Source: an uncultured Oxalobacteraceae bacterium (GTDB lineage Bacteria; Pseudomonadota; Gammaproteobacteria; Burkholderiales; Burkholderiaceae). Taken from it: a stretch of 5,105 nucleotides of DNA. The DNA is taken from assembly GCA_946479255.1 (NCBI GenBank), contig CAMLFK010000323.1:1-5105 (forward strand), read 5' to 3'. Under the pieces are notes generated by a model. It was given only the letters and a program-made list of their open reading frames with translations, had not been told where the DNA came from and did no database searches. Shown one piece after another: positions 1-5,105 of the stretch (positions are counted from its first letter, which is position 1; every line of letters begins with the position of its first letter). Made by a program: the position numbers and the translations under genes.

Positions 1-1034
1 AGCCGGCGCAGGAACAGCCGCTGCTGGAAATCCGCAAGCTGTCCGCGAACTACGGCACCGGCAAGGGTGGCTCGCCGCTCAAATGCGTGCTGGACGATAT
101 CAACCTGGTCATCCCGCGCGGCGCCACCATCGGCGTGATCGGCGAATCGGGCTCCGGCAAGACCACGCTGGCGCGAACGATTGCCGGCATGGTGGCGTCG
201 TCGGAGGGCGAGATCCTGTTGGACGGCAAGCGCCTGGCGCCCAGCTTGGAAGGCCGCACCCGTGAGCAGTTCCGCCGCATCCAGTTCGTGTTCCAGAACG
301 CCGATACGGCCTTGAATCCCATGCATACGATAGCCCGCATCCTCGGGCGTCCGCTGGAGTTCTACCACGGCATGAAGGGCGAGGCGCGCCGCAAGCGGGT
401 GCTGCAATTGCTCGACCTGGTGCGCCTGCCGGCCAGCGTGGCCGACCGCCTTCCCGGTGAACTGTCGGGCGGGCAGAAACAGCGCATCAACCTGGCGCGC
501 GCGCTGGCCGCCAAGCCCGACCTGATCCTGTGCGACGAAGTCACTTCCGCGCTCGACACCGTGGTCGGCGCCGCCATCCTCGAACTGATGGCCGATTTGC
601 GCAAGGAGCTGGGCGTCTCCTACATGTTCATCAGCCATGACATCAACACCGTGCGTTCCATCTGCGACGAGATCGTGGTGCTGTATGCCGGCCGCAAGGT
701 GGAAGCGCGCAAGCGCGAGGCGCTGTCCTTGCCGCCCTACCACCCGTATTCGCACCTGCTGATTTCCTCGGTGCCGGCCTTGCGCAGCGGCTGGCTGGAA
801 GAAATGCATGCCCGTAATCCGGCGGGCCTCCCGCCGCTGGGCGCGACCGCACAGGGAAGCGGCATCTGCGCTTTCCTCGATCGTTGTTCCTTGCGCATGG
901 ATGGTGTCTGCAACAAGCTGCCGCCGCCGCGCCAGCAGCTGGGCAACGGCGGCAGCATCCTGTGCCACCGCGCCGAATCCGATTTACGCAGCATCCAGAG
1001 CCCACTGCGCCTGGTGGAAGGAGAAGTCGCATGA
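1..1034 (+). CDS. Peptide/opine-type ABC importer ATP-binding subunit (5' end outside window)
   Basis: Cytoplasmic ATPase that powers a DppD/DppF- or OppD/OppF-type importer. The reading frame begins at base 3 and has no stop before the TGA at 1032-1034, so the gene starts upstream; 343 residues are visible. Numbered from the first visible codon: Walker A GESGSGKT at 47-54, Q-loop Gln 98, signature LSGGQ at 154-158, Walker B LILCDE at 174-179 and H-loop His 212. The nucleotide-binding domain is therefore complete. The C-terminal oligopeptide-transporter extension follows (HPY near 247-249), with cysteines at 289, 295, 303 and 321 (C-x5-C-x7-C-x17-C). This spacing is common in the family, where a [4Fe-4S] cluster has been reported in some members. 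The segment before the ABC domain could be the N-terminus of a single-domain subunit or the linker of a fused two-ATPase protein; I lean to the fused form. The stop overlaps the next start by ATGA, which indicates translational coupling. Substrate is not readable from this subunit. Confidence 0.93.
   Translation, partial: PAQEQPLLEIRKLSANYGTGKGGSPLKCVLDDINLVIPRGATIGVIGESGSGKTTLARTIAGMVASSEGEILLDGKRLAPSLEGRTREQFRRIQFVFQNADTALNPMHTIARILGRPLEFYHGMKGEARRKRVLQLLDLVRLPASVADRLPGELSGGQKQRINLARALAAKPDLILCDEVTSALDTVVGAAILELMADLRKELGVSYMFISHDINTVRSICDEIVVLYAGRKVEARKREALSLPPYHPYSHLLISSVPALRSGWLEEMHARNPAGLPPLGATAQGSGICAFLDRCSLRMDGVCNKLPPPRQQLGNGGSILCHRAESDLRSIQSPLRLVEGEVA
1018..1023 (+). promoter_or_regulatory. 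Ribosome binding site for the ferredoxin-like gene
   Basis: AAGGAG lies 7 bases before the ATG at 1031, inside the last codons of the ABC ATPase gene. It supports this start over the in-frame ATG far upstream at 884, which would lie wholly within the ATPase gene. Confidence 0.75.
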
Positions 1035-1339
1035 ACCCGCGCTTTGTCAGGCTGGCGGAAACCGCCCGCCGCAGCGTACCTATCCTGATCGATGGGCAGG
1101 CGGTTCAAGCCCTGGAGGGGGACACCCTGATGGTCGCGATGCTCAACAAGGTGCGCGACCTGCGCGAATCCGAATTCGGCGACGGCAAGCGCGCTGGCTT
1201 CTGCCTGATGGGCGCCTGCCAGGATTGCTGGGTCTGGACCGCGGACGGCGATCGTTTGCGCGCCTGCACCACCGTCGTAAAGGAAGGCATGCATATCGTG
1301 ACTAAACAACCGGAGGCGACATGGGCCAACCTCGCGTAA
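1031..1339 (+). CDS. (2Fe-2S)-binding protein, HcnA/small subunit-like
   Basis: A 102-residue single-domain plant-type ferredoxin fold protein (Fer2_4 type), predicted to be the small electron-transfer subunit of a heterotrimeric amine/imino-acid dehydrogenase. Cysteines 58, 63, 66 and 79 give C-x4-C-x2-C-x12-C, the [2Fe-2S] ligand pattern of HcnA, the small subunits of opine oxidases and D-hydroxyproline dehydrogenase, and the N-terminal domain of sarcosine oxidase alpha. The stretch before it (PILIDGQAVQALEGDTL, 17-33) is the usual beta-hairpin opening of that fold. No signal peptide or membrane segment is seen, so it should be cytoplasmic. The start is set by a good ribosome site and the ATGA overlap with the ATPase gene. 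Its 3' end overlaps the next gene by 19 bases in another frame, consistent with coupled synthesis of a complex. Family is confident; the specific enzyme is not. Confidence 0.92.
   Translation: MNPRFVRLAETARRSVPILIDGQAVQALEGDTLMVAMLNKVRDLRESEFGDGKRAGFCLMGACQDCWVWTADGDRLRACTTVVKEGMHIVTKQPEATWANLA
1312..1316 (+). promoter_or_regulatory. Ribosome binding site for the HcnB-like gene
   Basis: GGAGG lies 4 bases before the ATG at 1321 and within the coding region of the preceding ferredoxin-like gene. It supports the 1321 start and hence the 19-base out-of-frame overlap of the two genes. Confidence 0.75.
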
Positions 1340-2697
1340 TCATCATCGGCGCCGGACCATCGGGCGTGCGCTGCGCACAAACCCTGGTGGCGGCCGGCCT
1401 GCGCCCGACCATCATCGATGAAAACCGCCGCGACGGCGGCCAGATCTACCGCCGCCAGCCGGAAGGCTTTACCCGGCCCTACGCCAAGCTGTATGGCAGC
1501 GTGGCCGGCTCCGCGCAGGCCCTGCACGAGAGCTTCGACGCGCTGCGCGGCAAGGTCGACTACCGGCCCGAAACCCTGGCCTGGAACATCTCCGGCCAGA
1601 AGGTGTATGTGGTCCAGGACGATCGCTCCTCGGCCTTGCCCTACGATGCGCTGGTGATCTGCTCCGGTGCGACCGACCGGCTGATGCCGCTCAAGGGCTG
1701 GCACTACGCCGGCACCTACAGCCTGGGCGCCTCGCAGATCGCCCTGAAAGCCCAGGCTTGCGCGATCGGCCGCCAGGTCGTCTTCCTTGGCACCGGGCCG
1801 CTGCTCTACCTGGTCGCTTCGCAATACGTCAAGGCGGGCGCGAACGTGGCCGCGGTGCTCGACACCTCGCCCCTGATGCGCCGGGTCGCCGCGCTGCCCA
1901 AACTGCTGGCGCGCCCCAAGGTCCTGTTCCATGGCATGGGCCTGGTGGCCGGCCTCAAGCGCGCCGGCGTGCCGGTGCTGACCGGTGTGACCCCGCTGGA
2001 GATTACCGGCTCGGCAGAGAACGGCGTGCAGGCGCTGACGGTGCTTGATAGCGGCGGCAAGGAGCGCCGCTTCGAATGCGACGCCGTCGCCATGGGCTAC
2101 CACCTGCGCCCGGAAACCCAGCTGGCCGACCTGGCGCGCTGCGCCTTCCGCTTCGACCAGGAGACGCGCCAGTGGTTGCCCGAGCTCGGCGAGGATGGGC
2201 GCACCTCGGTGCCAGGCGTGTACCTGGCGGGCGACGGCGTGCGCGTGCTGGGCGCGGACGGAGCCGAGATCGGCGGCCGCCTGGCCGCCCTGGCCGTGCT
2301 GAAGGATTTCCATCTCAAGGTGGACGACGATGAGCTGCAGCAGCTGCGCGCCCAACAGGCCGGCATGGACCGCTTCCGCCGCGGACTGGTGCAGGCCTTT
2401 CCGTGGCCGGCGCAGCAGGCGGCGCAATTGCCGGACGAGGCCATCGTGTGCCGCTGCGAGGTGATCACCGCCGGCGACTTGCGCCGCACGGTATGCGAAA
2501 AGGGCGCGCAGGAGGCCAATCGCGCCAAGGCCCTGTGCCGGGTCGGCATGGGGCGCTGCCAGGGACGCTATTGCGGCAACGCCGGGGCGGAAATCATCGC
2601 CCACGCCGCCGGCGTGCCGATCGAACAGGTAGGGCGGCTGCGCGGTCAGGCGCCGGTCAAGCCGCTGTCGATTGCTGTACGGGAGGAAGTTGAATGA
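1321..2697 (+). CDS. FAD/NAD(P)-binding oxidoreductase with C-terminal [2Fe-2S] domain, HcnB/OoxA-like alpha subunit
   Basis: A 458-residue predicted large subunit of a heterotrimeric amine/imino-acid dehydrogenase, probably relaying electrons between the catalytic flavin subunit and an acceptor. The FAD Rossmann motif GAGPSG is at 10-15, with the acidic pair D33/E34 at the end of strand 2. A second dinucleotide motif GTGPLL is at 157-162, and the second FAD contact LAGDG is at 302-306. The C-terminal region is BFD-like: CRC at 377-379, then C406, C413 and C418 within LCRVGMGRCQGRYC (405-418). C377, C379, C413 and C418 are the likeliest ligands; C406 is an extra candidate. Length and domain order match HcnB and opine oxidase subunit A. 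Sarcosine oxidase alpha differs in carrying the ferredoxin domain fused and a folate-binding domain. The start has GGAGG just upstream, and the stop overlaps the next start by ATGA. Substrate cannot be assigned. Confidence 0.93.
   Translation: MGQPRVIIIGAGPSGVRCAQTLVAAGLRPTIIDENRRDGGQIYRRQPEGFTRPYAKLYGSVAGSAQALHESFDALRGKVDYRPETLAWNISGQKVYVVQDDRSSALPYDALVICSGATDRLMPLKGWHYAGTYSLGASQIALKAQACAIGRQVVFLGTGPLLYLVASQYVKAGANVAAVLDTSPLMRRVAALPKLLARPKVLFHGMGLVAGLKRAGVPVLTGVTPLEITGSAENGVQALTVLDSGGKERRFECDAVAMGYHLRPETQLADLARCAFRFDQETRQWLPELGEDGRTSVPGVYLAGDGVRVLGADGAEIGGRLAALAVLKDFHLKVDDDELQQLRAQQAGMDRFRRGLVQAFPWPAQQAAQLPDEAIVCRCEVITAGDLRRTVCEKGAQEANRAKALCRVGMGRCQGRYCGNAGAEIIAHAAGVPIEQVGRLRGQAPVKPLSIAVREEVE
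2681..2687 (+). promoter_or_regulatory. Ribosome binding site for the DAO-family gene
   Basis: GGGAGGA lies 6 bases before the ATG at 2694, inside the last codons of the preceding gene. With the ATGA junction it fixes the start of the DAO-family gene and indicates translational coupling. Confidence 0.75.
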
Positions 2698-3851
2698 GTG
2701 CGATTAAAGCAGACGTCGTCATCGTCGGCGGCGGCATCATGGGCGCCGCCAGCGCCTTCTTTTTGCGCAAGCGCGGCGTATCGGTCATCCTGCTCGAGCG
2801 CGGCCTGATCGGCCAGCAGGCCAGCGGCACCAACTTCGGCAATACGCGCCGGATGGGGCGCCCGGTTATTCAGCTGCCGCTGTCGAACCGCTCGCGCGAG
2901 ATCTGGCTCAAGTTCAAGGAATTGTTCGGCGAAGACGTCGAGCTCCTGTTGAACGGCCACCTGCGCTGCGGCTTCACGCCGGCGCACGAAGAACGGATGG
3001 CCAAGTATGCGCACGACGCCAGGGACCACGGCCTGGGCATGCAGATGCTGAGCGCGAAAATGCTGCACGAGCGCTACCCCTACCTGGCGCCGGAAATCAC
3101 CGCCGCTTGCCTTGCTCCCTACGACGGCCATGCCAATCCGCGCCTGGCGGCGCCGGCGATCGGCCGTGCCGCGGCGCGCGAAGGGGCGCAGGTGTTCGAG
3201 AACACCGAGATCGTGAGTATCGAAAAGGAGGGCGAGGAATTCCTCGTGACCGCCGCCGATGGCCGCAGCTTCCGCGCGCCCGTGGCGCTGATCACCGCCG
3301 GCGCATGGGGCGACCGCATCAGCGCCAAGTTCGGCGAGCCGGTGCCGATGATCGTCAAGGCGCCGCAGATGGCCGTTACCGAACCGGTGCCTTACGCCAT
3401 CGGGCCGACCATCGGGGCGTTGACGGACGTGCCGGAGCAAGCGGTCTACTTCCGCCAGGTTGCGCGCGGCAATATCATCCTCGGCGGCGGCGGCCATGAA
3501 CCGGTCGATATGGAGAACCGGCGCGCCTACGTGAACCCGCGCAGGACGCTGACCAAGCTGGCGCAGGCGCCGCGCCTGGTCCCTGCATTCAAGCACCTGA
3601 ACATCATCCGCGTCTGGGCCGGGATCGAAGGCTACATGCAAGACAGCGAGCCGGCCATGGGGCCGAGCGCGCGCGTACCCGGCTTGTACTACGCTTTCGG
3701 CTTTTCCGGCGAAGGCTTCCAGCTGGGGCCGGGCGTGGGCGAGGTGATGGCGGAACTGATCCATACCGGCGCCACCAGCACGCCGATCGAGCAGTACCAC
3801 ATTGGGCGTTTTTCCAAGCATGAAACGCAGCCAGCCACGCAGGCGGCCTAG
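2694..3851 (+). CDS. DAO-family FAD-dependent oxidoreductase, probable catalytic (beta) subunit
   Basis: A 385-residue flavoprotein of the D-amino acid oxidase/sarcosine oxidase beta superfamily (DAO fold), expected to oxidise a C-N bond of an amino or N-substituted amino acid. The N-terminal FAD motif is GGGIMG at 12-17, with E35 ending the second strand to contact the ribose. SGTNFGNTRRMGR (44-56) is the flavin-facing loop; its Asn/Arg-rich form resembles sarcosine oxidase beta relatives more than HcnC. DGHANPRL (144-151) and TAGAWG (201-206) are further family landmarks. The C-terminal part from RVWAGIEGYMQDSEPAMGP (306-324) to FSGEGFQLGPGVGE (337-350) closes the FAD site. No signal peptide or membrane segment is seen, so it is likely cytoplasmic. 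It follows the HcnB-like gene by ATGA overlap, so the two are probably made in equal amounts as one complex. Covalent flavin attachment cannot be judged. Opine, D-imino acid and N-substituted glycine oxidation are all possible. Confidence 0.93.
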   Translation: MSAIKADVVIVGGGIMGAASAFFLRKRGVSVILLERGLIGQQASGTNFGNTRRMGRPVIQLPLSNRSREIWLKFKELFGEDVELLLNGHLRCGFTPAHEERMAKYAHDARDHGLGMQMLSAKMLHERYPYLAPEITAACLAPYDGHANPRLAAPAIGRAAAREGAQVFENTEIVSIEKEGEEFLVTAADGRSFRAPVALITAGAWGDRISAKFGEPVPMIVKAPQMAVTEPVPYAIGPTIGALTDVPEQAVYFRQVARGNIILGGGGHEPVDMENRRAYVNPRRTLTKLAQAPRLVPAFKHLNIIRVWAGIEGYMQDSEPAMGPSARVPGLYYAFGFSGEGFQLGPGVGEVMAELIHTGATSTPIEQYHIGRFSKHETQPATQAA

Positions 3852-3888
3852 TCTATTTATATCTTCAATAACCAATCGGGAACCAACC

Positions 3889-4644
3889 ATGTCGAATCTG
3901 CAGCAAGCAGCAGCGGTACTGACCACGCCACGCACCTTCATCGATCTGCGCAAGTTTGCAAAGGACAAAAGCCAGGGCATTGCGCTCACCGCCGCTTCGG
4001 GAGAAGACCTGTTCCTGTCCAGCCGCCGCCTGCTCGACTTTGCGCCCGGCCCCATCACGGCGGGCGCCATCGCGCTGCAAACCGGCAGCGGGGCCGTACA
4101 GTCCCATCCGGCCGATGAATTCATCATCGTCTGCGAAGGCACGCTGACCCTGACCCAGCAAGACCGTACGCTGGTGCTGGGCCCGGACAAGAGCGCGATT
4201 ATCCAGCACGGTGCCGGGTTCACCTGGTCGGCGCAAGGGCCGGTATCGCTCATCTTCATGCGTTATCACGACAGCATACCGGGGGGGCGCGCCATCGTGC
4301 CGATCACGGAGAAGCCGGAGATGGGACCGTCGGCGGGCGGGCCGGCGGCAGAGTTGCTGCTCACGCCGCCGCCAGTTTGCCGCAATTACACCGACTATCT
4401 GTCGGCCGACGGCGTATTGTCCTGCGGCACCTGGGACTCGACACCATATCATCGCCGTGCGATGTCCTATCGCATCTACGAACTCATGTACCTGCTCGAA
4501 GGCAGCGTGACCTTCGTGGATGAAACGGGACGCAGCGGCACCTTCTCGCGCGGCGACATTTTCATCATCGAACAGGGGGCGCAATGCAGTTGGGAGAGCC
4601 GCGAGCACGTGGCCAAGCTGTATGTGATCTACCGGCCGGCCTAG
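3889..4644 (+). CDS. Tandem cupin-domain protein (Cupin_3/DUF861-like), function unknown
   Basis: A 251-residue protein with two cupin barrels. The first covers about 55-125, with HPADEFIIVCEG at 73-84. The second covers about 178-248, with CGTWDSTPYH at 179-188, YELMYLLEG at 197-205, GDIFIIEQG at 222-230 and VAKLYVIY at 241-248. The second repeat has the layout of the Cupin_3 family, which includes the bicupin (S)-ureidoglycine aminohydrolase of purine catabolism. The classical metal motif HxHxxxxE is incomplete in both halves: one His and one Glu each (H73/E77, H188/E198). So it may bind a ligand rather than act as a metalloenzyme, and AllE activity should not be assumed. The ATG at 3889 is chosen over the in-frame upstream start at 3802, which would overlap the DAO gene; GGGA at 3878-3881 is a modest ribosome site. 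The 37-base gap suggests it belongs to the same transcript. It may process an intermediate or sense the substrate; this is inference. Confidence 0.88.
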   Translation: MSNLQQAAAVLTTPRTFIDLRKFAKDKSQGIALTAASGEDLFLSSRRLLDFAPGPITAGAIALQTGSGAVQSHPADEFIIVCEGTLTLTQQDRTLVLGPDKSAIIQHGAGFTWSAQGPVSLIFMRYHDSIPGGRAIVPITEKPEMGPSAGGPAAELLLTPPPVCRNYTDYLSADGVLSCGTWDSTPYHRRAMSYRIYELMYLLEGSVTFVDETGRSGTFSRGDIFIIEQGAQCSWESREHVAKLYVIYRPA

Positions 4645-4658
4645 TTCGCGCATCTTGT

Positions 4659-4696
4659 GCTGCGCGGCGCCCTGAATGCCAATGTTTCTGCGCAGC
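4659..4696. repeat. Inverted repeat, weak hairpin after the cupin gene
   Basis: GCTGCGC (4659-4665) and GCGCAGC (4690-4696) are exact reverse complements. A G-U and a G-C pair extend the stem inward to 9 pairs around a 20-base loop. It starts 14 bases after the cupin stop, where a terminator could sit. No run of T follows, so an intrinsic terminator is not supported. GC-rich repeats of this size also arise by chance in such DNA. Confidence 0.35.
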
Positions 4697-4731
4697 TGAG
4701 GTGTGAAAGCGAAACTTTGTGCATGCGCTTC

Positions 4732-4756
4732 ATGTTCTACTTATTCAACAGAACAT
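4732..4756. promoter_or_regulatory. Candidate operator: perfect 7-base inverted repeat with 11-base spacer
   Basis: ATGTTCT (4732-4738) and AGAACAT (4750-4756) are exact reverse complements separated by 11 bases, with half-site centres 18 bases apart. The element is AT-rich within GC-rich DNA and ends 15 bases before the ATG at 4772. That location and symmetry fit a dimeric regulator binding site for the GhrA-like gene. It could instead fold as an mRNA hairpin next to the start codon. No regulator is named, and no convincing -35/-10 pair was identified around it. Confidence 0.45.
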
Positions 4757-4771
4757 CACGAAAACATGCTC

Positions 4772-5105
4772 ATGAGCTTTCTATACAAATCCGATCCGAT
4801 CCGCGGTGCCGTGTGGGCGGAACTGTTTGCCCGCAAGATGCCGGCGCTGCCATTTCGCATCTGGCCCGAGATTGGCGATCCGCGCGAGGTGCGCTACCTG
4901 GCGGCCTGGCAGCCGCCGGAAGATATTGCGACCCGCTTTCCGAACCTGGAAGTGCTGTTCTCCACCGGGGCCGGCACCGACCACTTCGATCTGTCCGCCA
5001 TCCCCGAGACGCTGCCCGTGGTTCGCATGGTCGAGTCCGGCATTATCAAGGGCATGGTCGAGTACGTGACGCTGGCCGTGCTGTCCATCCATCGCGACTG
5101 GCGCA
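4772..5105 (+). CDS. GhrA-like glyoxylate/hydroxypyruvate reductase (D-2-hydroxyacid dehydrogenase family), 3' end outside window
   Basis: The first 111 residues of a D-isomer-specific 2-hydroxyacid dehydrogenase of the GhrA type, cytoplasmic enzymes that reduce glyoxylate, hydroxypyruvate and related 2-oxo acids with NAD(P)H. The visible part is the N-terminal substrate-binding domain. It contains LFSTGAGTDHFD at 68-79, the conserved substrate-loop region. RMVESGIIKGMVEYVTLAVL at 86-105 is the segment leading into the hinge, and HRDW (108-111) follows it. The NAD(P) Rossmann motif and the catalytic Arg, Glu and His would lie past the window end, so activity cannot be checked. The ATG at 4772 matches the family's short N-terminus; the in-frame ATG at 4766 is a close alternative, and neither has a clear ribosome site. 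The 127-base AT-richer gap suggests separate or added regulation. In context it may remove a 2-oxo acid made by the upstream dehydrogenase (inference). E. coli GhrA is the named relative; orthology is not proven. Confidence 0.88.
   Translation, partial: MSFLYKSDPIRGAVWAELFARKMPALPFRIWPEIGDPREVRYLAAWQPPEDIATRFPNLEVLFSTGAGTDHFDLSAIPETLPVVRMVESGIIKGMVEYVTLAVLSIHRDWR

Noticed and set aside
1105..2604. Long minus-strand open frame of 499 codons opposite the HcnB-like gene
   Set aside because: Low-complexity Ala/Gly/Arg/His-rich translation with no recognisable domain, fully opposite a gene with clear motifs. Such frames are expected in GC-rich DNA.
1031..3851. Hydrogen cyanide synthase (hcnABC) as a firm name
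   Set aside because: Order and domains match, but the same architecture serves opine and D-imino-acid dehydrogenases. The DAO subunit's flavin loop differs from HcnC, and the importer and reductase context points to catabolism.
3802..3888. Upstream start for the cupin gene at 3802
   Set aside because: It would overlap the DAO gene by 50 bases and add an Arg/Ser-rich leader unlike the family. The ATG at 3889 has a modest ribosome site and gives a normal cupin N-terminus.
2646..4259. Minus-strand open frame of 537 codons opposite the DAO and cupin genes
   Set aside because: It spans two well-supported plus-strand genes and their gap, has an Arg/Ala-rich composition and shows no family motif.
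3889..4644. (S)-ureidoglycine aminohydrolase (allE) as a name for the cupin gene
   Set aside because: Only the general bicupin Cupin_3 layout is shared. The usual metal ligands are incomplete, and no allantoin or ureide genes are visible.
4659..4700. Intrinsic terminator after the cupin gene
   Set aside because: The hairpin has a 20-base loop and no T-run after it, so only an inverted repeat is recorded.
4715..4750. Sigma-70 promoter in front of the GhrA-like gene (TTGTGC at 4717, TATTCA at 4742)
   Set aside because: The spacing is 19 bases and the second hexamer matches the consensus at only about half its positions, so it is too weak to call.

Overview
The window is GC-rich (a strong G/C bias at third codon positions, dropping only in the short gaps) and is packed with genes that all lie on the + strand. 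The style fits a Proteobacterium, and the protein sequences look most like Burkholderiales (betaproteobacteria). That placement is an impression from composition and family resemblance, because there is no rRNA or marker gene to confirm it.

Layout. Bases 1-1034 hold the 3' part of an ATP-binding subunit of a dipeptide/oligopeptide-type ABC importer. It overlaps by ATGA the gene for a 102-residue [2Fe-2S] ferredoxin-like protein (1031-1339). That gene overlaps by 19 bases a 458-residue FAD/pyridine-nucleotide-type oxidoreductase with a C-terminal cysteine cluster (1321-2697), which in turn overlaps by ATGA a 385-residue DAO-family FAD oxidoreductase (2694-3851). After 37 bases comes a 251-residue protein with two cupin domains (3889-4644). 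After a further 127 AT-richer bases comes the 5' part of a GhrA-like 2-hydroxyacid dehydrogenase (4772 to the window end). The long minus-strand open frames are shadows of these genes and were left out.

How the genes may work together. The three middle genes match, in order, domain content and size, the heterotrimeric amine/imino-acid dehydrogenases typified by hydrogen cyanide synthase HcnABC, octopine/nopaline oxidase and D-hydroxyproline dehydrogenase. In such enzymes the DAO-type subunit oxidises a C-N bond, and the electrons pass through the other flavin and Fe-S centres to an acceptor. Translational coupling to a peptide-type importer suggests that the substrate is imported. A GhrA-like reductase next door suggests that the pathway releases glyoxylate or another 2-oxo acid. 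The simplest reading is a catabolic locus for an N-substituted amino acid, opine-like compound or modified peptide of unknown identity. The substrate is inference, and the cupin protein's role is unknown.

The clearest non-coding signal is a perfect 7-base inverted repeat with an 11-base spacer (4732-4756), just upstream of the GhrA-like gene. It is a candidate operator, suggesting that this last gene may have its own promoter or regulator.
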